Shown here: piece after piece, positions 59,270-64,000 of the stretch | How positions within the stretch are numbered: the first letter of the stretch is position 1 | Layout: every line of letters starts with the position of its first letter | Source: UASB124 sp041662445 | GTDB lineage: Bacteria > Babelota > Babeliae > Babelales > RVW-14 | DNA: 64,000 bases | Reading direction: 5' to 3' | Assembly (NCBI GenBank): GCA_041662445.1 | Contig: JBAZSL010000001.1 | Span: 67,317-131,316, forward strand | The notes under the pieces: model-generated | Told to the model about the DNA's origin: nothing | What the model saw: only the letters and a program-made list of their open reading frames with translations | Database searches by the model: none | Position numbers and translations under genes: made by a program

Positions 59270-59732
59270 CTGCTGCTTTCTTGCGCTCTTCTTCTAGCTT
59301 GCGTGCGGCTTCTGCTTCTTTGGCCTTCGCGGCTGCTTCAGCTTTTTCTCTGGCTGCTTTTTCTTCTGCTACTTTTGCCAAACGATCTTCTTTATCTTTG
59401 GCTGCTTTGGCGTCTTCTTCAGCTTTGCGTTGTTCTGCTACTTTTGCCTGGCGATCTTCTTCAGCTTCGGTGGTTCTTTTTGTCCACAAGTTTGCAAATG
59501 TCTTGAGGATGTTGCCGACTTTTCCGCCTATGAAATTGTTAAGTTCGGGAGAGCCTGGGGTAAGTTTTTTGTCTTTAGCTTCTTTTGCGTCGGCTGCTGC
59601 AGCTTCCGTAAATGCTTTGCTTGCAATAAACTCAGAAGCCGCCATCGCCGAACACGTGCTGTAAAATCCGCCGAAGGCGAGCAGCGATAGAAATAAAAAA
59701 AGTCTGGTTGCGGTGTGTCTCGTGAAATCCAT
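58986..59732 (-). CDS. Exported coiled-coil protein sharing its C-terminal domain with a neighbour
   Basis: 248-residue protein with ATG behind AAAGGGAG and a signal peptide (LFLFLSLLAFGGFYSTCSA, then Met). A helical segment is followed by a dense Ala/Glu/Lys coiled coil (about 88-155) and an Ala/Pro-rich hinge. The last 80-90 residues are nearly identical to the end of the protein at 56730. No enzymatic motif. The family pattern (different N-terminal parts, one shared C-terminal domain) suggests domain shuffling by local duplication. Function unknown. Confidence 0.78.
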   Translation of the reverse strand: MDFTRHTATRLFLFLSLLAFGGFYSTCSAMAASEFIASKAFTEAAAADAKEAKDKKLTPGSPELNNFIGGKVGNILKTFANLWTKRTTEAEEDRQAKVAEQRKAEEDAKAAKDKEDRLAKVAEEKAAREKAEAAAKAKEAEAARKLEEERKKAAAAPAVPAVAAAAASPALQAVRTEIDTQADGLKKAADKVTAADQIITKIVNEVPVPDQEAAMTYLKTSINASEDDATDMQTVFNAKAKIKQGLTR

Positions 59733-59812
59733 ATAACTCCCTTTCCTCTACGTTACGAACTGAACGGTACGTCGATCATCATAGACAACTGCGCAGCGGC
59801 TTGACAAGGGTT

Positions 59813-59853
59813 GTAAAAAAAGAAGAAGGGGCGGCGCTGCGGCGCGCCCCTTC
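59813..59853 (-). terminator. Intrinsic terminator of the lipoprotein gene at 59903
   Basis: Stem GAAGGGGCG pairs with CGCCCCTTC around an imperfect GC-rich inner part. An A run on the plus strand (T run on the minus transcript) follows in the right place. Confidence 0.8.
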
Positions 59854-59902
59854 GTGAATAATTGCAAAATAAAGCTGTTGCCATTGTAGTGTTTTCAGTT
59901 AT

Positions 59903-62122
59903 TTATCTTGCTGCTTCTTTTTTTTCTTCGGCCGCTGCTTCGGCTGCGCCTTGTTTTATAGCTGTGGCAAGTCCATTTGCAACGATCCATGCCGCGTTAA
60001 TATATGCGGTTTGGGTTGGGACTTTAGCTCTAAGCTTTCCTAGATAAGTCGTCTGTTGTTGTTGGTCGTCTAGCGTGCTTATCATGGCTAATATTGCATT
60101 AATAGAATCAAGGTCTGGCCTTACGTCGTCAATAGCTTTTTCTTCTAATTGTTTTTTCAGTGCCGAATACTTTTTGTTAAACGCTTCTTTTTGCGTAACA
60201 AGCCGTGGAGTGTCTGCGGGGACATCATCTTTAATGGCTTGCGCAACGGCTTTGTCAAATGCTGCTTTGCTTGCCGCAAGAGCTATCAAATCTTTGGGTT
60301 GATCATCCTTGCGTTGAATCGCAGTAACAAGTGGGATAATGTTTTTATTGATTATGGCATCCACCTCTTTTTCCAGATCTTTTGCTAGCTCTTCTGCCTT
60401 AGCTTCAGGCTTTGGTGGGCGTAGTCGCATTCCTGTTGATACGCTTGGTTGCTTTGGTGCGGCTGCTGCTACTACTGCGGGAGCGGGAGCGGGTGCCTCT
60501 TGAGCTCTTGGCGCTCCGAAGGCGGCCCCTGCTGCGCCCATCGCTTCCCCAAGAGCTTTCTCTTTGTCAGCAAGTTCTGTTTTTAGCGTAGCAATTGTTG
60601 CTTGAAGCTCTTTAAGCTTAGCTACTTGTGTAGTGTCTTTGGAATCTGCGACGGCTGTTTCGGCTAGTGCGAGGTGGCCGCCTTGAACTGATACATTATT
60701 AACTTGTAGCCCATCCAAGAGCCGACGAGCCTCGGCGAGGTCTGGGTCGATTCTTTTCTTGCCAAAACCGAATGCAAAAGTTTCCTTTTGCCCCCTAACC
60801 GCGATCGTGAGGGCATCGACTTGTTTTTCAAGTTGATCGAGGATGGTTTGGGCGGTTGCCACCTTTGCCGCTGCTGCTGCGTCCGCTAATTTCTTCGTTT
60901 TTTCTTTTGCGACGTTAGTTTCTCTTTCTTGTGTAGCTTTTTCTTCAGCTTCTTTTTTCTCAGCTGCTTTTTTTTCTTTAGCCGCTGCGACCATCTTTGC
61001 GTTTTCTAACTTCGCCGTGACTTCTGTCAGATTCTTATTCAAGTTCTTAAATCGCTCGATTTGTGTTGTTTTGCCAGAAGCAGCATCAGCTTCGTTCGCA
61101 GCTTTTTCGGCTGTCTCAAGCGGCGTAAGCGTTAGTGCAGTTGCGAGTTTAGCCAAAGCATCCGTGCTTTCTTGTAAAGTGAGCTTCTGGACCTCATAAC
61201 CAAGCGCATGCTTAGCGGCCTTAATAGCTTCTTCTAAATCATCAAGGCGTCTTTTAGCCACAGCGGCCAGTCTTGTTATCTCTTTTTTGTCTACCGGTTG
61301 TTTTTCTTCTTCTGCTTGTTCTTCTTTTTCTTTACCTAGTAGTGGTTGGAGCTCACCCGAGCCGCCGATATCAGCTACTGGTGGTTCTGAGACCGATGAC
61401 GATGGCTGTCGTACGACTGGTACTATTGGCTGTACTGCTGCTGCTGCTGCTGCCCTTGCTTCTTTTTCCCTCTTTTCTTTTTCTTGTTGTTGTCGTTGCT
61501 GCAGTTGTGCAGCCGCTTCGCGTATCTCTCGTTCAAGAGCTCGGGCAACTATAAGTGCTTGGTCGAAGTAGTTTCTCCAAGAATCGTGCCCTGCCAAAAG
61601 AGTCGTTCTGTTACGCGTCACCTGCGCTTCTCGTTCGTCTTCAGCCATGTCAATAATTGCGAGTACTGATCTATTAATCTTTTTGATCTGTTCGTCACTT
61701 ATTATTTCTGCTTCTGGCGCCGCTACCCCTGGAGCTGGTGGTTGTGGTCGTACAGATGGGCGACGTTGTGGCTTTGGTTGTTTCCCTTGTTGGCCGCCGA
61801 TCACTCCCGCTTTTTGTACTACCACAGGAGGTCTGCTTGCCCTCGCACCCTGTTCTTCTTCTGCTTTTTCGAACATCGGCGCAACGCCTCCGAGCCCTTC
61901 ATCTTCAAGCTGCTGTTCAGCCGCTTGCCGTGCGGCGCGTGCTGCCGCAGATCCTGCGGGGACTTGCTCGTCTTTTGTACGTTCGCGATAAAGCCGCATT
62001 TTTTCAGCTGTTTCTTTTTTTGACAGTTTGACTCCTGCGGGTGAGCAGGTATCGAACCAACAAAAGCAGGCGCATAGAAAACCTGCAAGAGCGATAAGGC
62101 TTGTGAGCCTACGTATCTTCAT
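59903..62122 (-). CDS. Large coiled-coil lipoprotein of unknown function
   Basis: 739 residues from the ATG at 62122 (a GTG one codon upstream is possible; AAAGGGAA fits the ATG better). The start is a signal with possible lipobox (LIALAGFLCAC). Mature N terminus PAGVKLSKKETAEKMRLYRER resembles that of the 893-residue lipoprotein at 35962. The rest is helical with long Lys/Glu/Ala coiled coils (residues about 190-460) and Pro/Ala-rich breaks. Near the middle lies EIIKQL-like helical sequence without catalytic motif. Likely anchored in the outer or inner membrane. Function unknown. Confidence 0.78.
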   Translation of the reverse strand: MKIRRLTSLIALAGFLCACFCWFDTCSPAGVKLSKKETAEKMRLYRERTKDEQVPAGSAAARAARQAAEQQLEDEGLGGVAPMFEKAEEEQGARASRPPVVVQKAGVIGGQQGKQPKPQRRPSVRPQPPAPGVAAPEAEIISDEQIKKINRSVLAIIDMAEDEREAQVTRNRTTLLAGHDSWRNYFDQALIVARALEREIREAAAQLQQRQQQEKEKREKEARAAAAAAVQPIVPVVRQPSSSVSEPPVADIGGSGELQPLLGKEKEEQAEEEKQPVDKKEITRLAAVAKRRLDDLEEAIKAAKHALGYEVQKLTLQESTDALAKLATALTLTPLETAEKAANEADAASGKTTQIERFKNLNKNLTEVTAKLENAKMVAAAKEKKAAEKKEAEEKATQERETNVAKEKTKKLADAAAAAKVATAQTILDQLEKQVDALTIAVRGQKETFAFGFGKKRIDPDLAEARRLLDGLQVNNVSVQGGHLALAETAVADSKDTTQVAKLKELQATIATLKTELADKEKALGEAMGAAGAAFGAPRAQEAPAPAPAVVAAAAPKQPSVSTGMRLRPPKPEAKAEELAKDLEKEVDAIINKNIIPLVTAIQRKDDQPKDLIALAASKAAFDKAVAQAIKDDVPADTPRLVTQKEAFNKKYSALKKQLEEKAIDDVRPDLDSINAILAMISTLDDQQQQTTYLGKLRAKVPTQTAYINAAWIVANGLATAIKQGAAEAAAEEKKEAAR

Positions 62123-62315
62123 CACATTCCCTTTCCTAACGTTACTCTCACCACTACTTCATTGACTACTGCTACGACACTTTTGGAATGGTAGCATATC
62201 GCCATCATCCGAGTAAAGAATTCTTTCAACCATTTCAATCACCTGATGCACTGTATTAAGATGGCAATTAGTGGGTGGTCCCAGCGGCGTAATGATCATA
62301 TAAGGGGAGCGTGCG

Positions 62316-63302
62316 ATGAGGGTGTCAAAATTTTTTTTCTTTGTACTCGGATGGGCGATGTGTAGTACCCACGGTGTTCATGCCATGCAGCTCCCGCCAC
62401 CGCCACTCGATACCGTGAGTGTTGATAGCAGTATGATTGAAGTGGTTGTAGATCCAAGTGAAACAGGCGTAAGTGATGTTGACCTTTCTGCCCCATGTGC
62501 CTTGTGCCAAGCGGTACGAAAATTTGATCGTGTGTCCATCGTCCGTCTTACCGCTCGAAAAAATCTTCATATTGATACCGTATGTACCACCTGTCACATG
62601 TCGCCACTCTCATGGGCTATGGACAAGGCGCCCGCAGAATTTGTGGTGTATATTGTTCAGCTCCAGTTTAAAATGCTCACGCCGGGCAATCGCGATGTGC
62701 TCTTTGGTACCACGCTTGATACGGCGTTGCGACAAGGTCGAGCGGATGTAACATTTGGTCTGCTGCGATTGGTCAAAAATCAGGATAAAAAAATATTTTT
62801 TATGTCTAAGGCACTTCTTACGGCGGCTGAGATTGGGTTTACCACCGTGATCAAAGATATTTTGTATCCCCTTGAATGGGATGGGGCATTTGTTGATGCG
62901 GTTGATGCCGATGGCAATACCTCGCTCATGGTTGCAGCCGCTCATGGCCGTTGGCAGTGTGTTGATGTTTTATTGCTGAGTGGGGCGGATGTTAATCACC
63001 AAAATAAACAGGGTGATACGGCGCTCATAATGGCGGTTTCTGGTTATCATGTCGACTCCATATTATTACTGCTCAAATCTAATGCGCATCCGTTGATACG
63101 TAATCGTGCTGGTCGTACGGCAATTAGTTTGGCGCGGGATCTGGGCTTTTATGACAAATTTGCCGAGAGCTTTGCCACGGTGCTTAATAAGATATCGTTT
63201 CCTGATCGTCCTGTTGCAACGGTGCCAGAGGGTTCCATACGGGATATGGATAACAAGGTTACTACAACTGGTGGAGGACCTGCCCACCAGACGAAGCTAT
63301 AG
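62316..63302 (+). CDS. Exported ankyrin-repeat protein with paired CxxC motifs
   Basis: 328-residue protein with ATG behind GGGGAG and signal peptide (FFFFVLGWAMCSTHGVHA, then Met). Two cysteine pairs CALC and CTTC lie at about residues 62-65 and 90-93 and could bind zinc. At least three clear ankyrin repeats follow in the second half (GNTSLMVAAAHGRWQCVDVLLLSGADVN, GDTALIMAVSGYHVDSILLLLKSNAHP, GRTAISLARDLGF). It is the only plus-strand gene after the minus-strand coiled-coil group. Its target is unknown. Confidence 0.85.
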   Translation: MRVSKFFFFVLGWAMCSTHGVHAMQLPPPPLDTVSVDSSMIEVVVDPSETGVSDVDLSAPCALCQAVRKFDRVSIVRLTARKNLHIDTVCTTCHMSPLSWAMDKAPAEFVVYIVQLQFKMLTPGNRDVLFGTTLDTALRQGRADVTFGLLRLVKNQDKKIFFMSKALLTAAEIGFTTVIKDILYPLEWDGAFVDAVDADGNTSLMVAAAHGRWQCVDVLLLSGADVNHQNKQGDTALIMAVSGYHVDSILLLLKSNAHPLIRNRAGRTAISLARDLGFYDKFAESFATVLNKISFPDRPVATVPEGSIRDMDNKVTTTGGGPAHQTKL

Positions 63303-63733
63303 GTTCTGGGTCCACGCATTCGCGAGCCTGTCCTTCGTAGCCACGTAGGGCGTAGGAGGGCCTGTCCTTCGTAGCCACGTAGGGCGTAGGAGGGCCTGTC
63401 CTTCGTAGCCACGTAGGGCGTAGGAGGGCCTGTCCGTAGGCCTGTCCGCCATCCTGTCCGTCGTAGTCATGCAGACGTAGACGGAAGCCACCCCTGGGCG
63501 AAGGGGGAAGCTAGCTTCAGCGTAAGAGGAAGCTAGTCTCAGCGAAGACGGATGGAATCGGCTGTTTACACACCTTGTTGCGCCGGTTTGAGAAAAAACA
63601 TTAGGCCTCTGTCAAAACCTGTTTGACCTAGCTATTTTGGACGCGGTTTTTGTTATCCCTCCTACGCCCTCACGATGTTCGTGGCTTCCACCTACGCCAA
63701 GGCTACGGAGGACAGGCCCAGACGCACGTTTTT
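63303..63733. repeat. Tandem and dispersed repeats before the second IS copy
   Basis: Three near-identical units reading GCCTGTCCTTCGTAGCCACG then TAGGGCGTAGGAGG (63328-63431) are followed by GGCCTGTCCGCCATCCTG and GTAGACGGAAGCCACC units, then the CCTGTTTGACC...GACGCGGTTTTT module (63605-63656) and a last TCCTACGCCCTCACGATG unit. Open frames here are repeat translations and not genes. Confidence 0.8.
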
Positions 63734-64000
63734 GTCATCCCGGGCAAGGACCCACTGCTGTCCGGAAAAAAATTTAAACACATAACTCAACGCATTTTTT
63801 TTTGCAAAAATAAGACATTTTACAAATATTGCGAGATAAGAAAAGCAGATCTTCAATCGGACGATAAACAACCATTTTTATCCAGGCAAGGAGATCCTTC
63901 ATTCGAATGAACTCGAGCCTAAAAGTTTTTGCAAATTCCCTCAAAAGAATGTATGTAATAATTGCTGTATAAATTTGTATTTTGATCGCATTTTCATTGG
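63734..64000 (-). mobile_element. Second copy of the IS4-family element, cut by the window end
   Basis: From GTCATCCCGGGC at 63734 the sequence is nearly identical to 32551 onward in the same orientation, with only a few base differences in the visible 267 bases. The rest lies outside the window. Confidence 0.9.
63774..64000 (-). CDS. IS4-family transposase, C-terminal part only visible
   Basis: Encodes the same C terminus as the transposase at 32591 (ending KKKCVELCV), with a few synonymous or single-base differences. The visible 75 residues lie C-terminal to the catalytic YREK motif. Whether the full gene is intact cannot be seen. Confidence 0.88.
   Translation of the reverse strand, partial: NENAIKIQIYTAIITYILLREFAKTFRLEFIRMKDLLAWIKMVVYRPIEDLLFLSRNICKMSYFCKKKCVELCV

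Noticed and set aside
63303..63440. CRISPR array suggested by three regular repeat units
   Set aside because: Units are directly adjacent with no unique spacers, and no cas genes are present.
63149..63491. Minus-strand open frames of 64-87 residues ending the ankyrin gene region
   Set aside because: Same repeat-derived ADRPTDRP / LLRPTWLRRTG sequence; overlap a well-supported plus-strand gene and repeats.
32551..64000. A functional composite transposon formed by the two IS copies
   Set aside because: The second copy is incomplete in the window, no target duplication flanking the whole block can be seen, and 30 kb is large. Only the IS-flanked layout is reported.
1..64000. tRNA or rRNA genes
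   Set aside because: Scanning for TPsiC-like GGTTCGAATC sequences and rRNA signatures gave nothing convincing; matches such as CGCTCGAATCTAGC near 55522 lie in repeats.

Overview
The window looks like part of the chromosome of a small, host-associated Gram-negative bacterium. The closest match I can suggest is Candidatus Dependentiae (TM6/Babeliae), an inference from the combination of ankyrin proteins, calcineurin-like phosphatases, exported coiled-coil proteins and a reduced but complete envelope gene set. No rRNA, tRNA or CRISPR array is visible, so taxonomy cannot be settled here.

The left third (about 1-22.7 kb) is mostly housekeeping. It holds a PEBP protein, ftsY, prmC, a rubredoxin, an SppA-type protease, a LigD-like protein without a ligase domain, a tandem double D-Ala-D-Ala ligase, rpe, psd, a SulP transporter, an Xaa-Pro aminopeptidase, the yidC-recR-lptD block, a BamD-like lipoprotein and yraN. 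LptD, the BamD-like protein and YidC point to an outer membrane; Ddl, FtsI and an FtsL-like protein point to peptidoglycan synthesis and septation.

From 22.8 to 27.9 kb lies a cluster of four exported ankyrin-repeat proteins. The first ends in a RING-H2 finger like those of eukaryotic ubiquitin ligases. A copied 3' tail of ftsI between two of the ankyrin genes suggests the cluster grew by tandem duplication; a MITE-like element later split that copy. Core genes resume with ftsI, ftsL, a thioredoxin lipoprotein, cysS and a PLD-type nuclease (27.9-32.5 kb).

From 32.5 kb to the window end lies an accessory region bounded by two same-orientation copies of one IS4-family element, the second cut by the window edge. 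It holds three metallophosphoesterase proteins, three AAA_14/DUF4143 ATPases, large exported coiled-coil or lipoproteins, and another ankyrin protein. The 2018-residue protein at 44764-50820 combines RanBP2-type zinc fingers, a region with Cys and His boxes resembling ubiquitin-specific proteases, and a metallophosphoesterase domain. The neighbouring 964-residue protein carries a near-canonical NZF (ubiquitin-binding) finger. With the RING-ankyrin protein, this suggests an exported protein set aimed at host ubiquitin signalling. This is the most interesting signal in the window, and it rests on motif reading, not a database search.

A family of dispersed GC-rich repeats fills the gaps of the accessory region. 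In two genes the repeat appears to be inserted in frame inside the coding sequence, much like Rickettsia palindromic elements. Several long hairpin terminators separate the coiled-coil genes at 56-60 kb.
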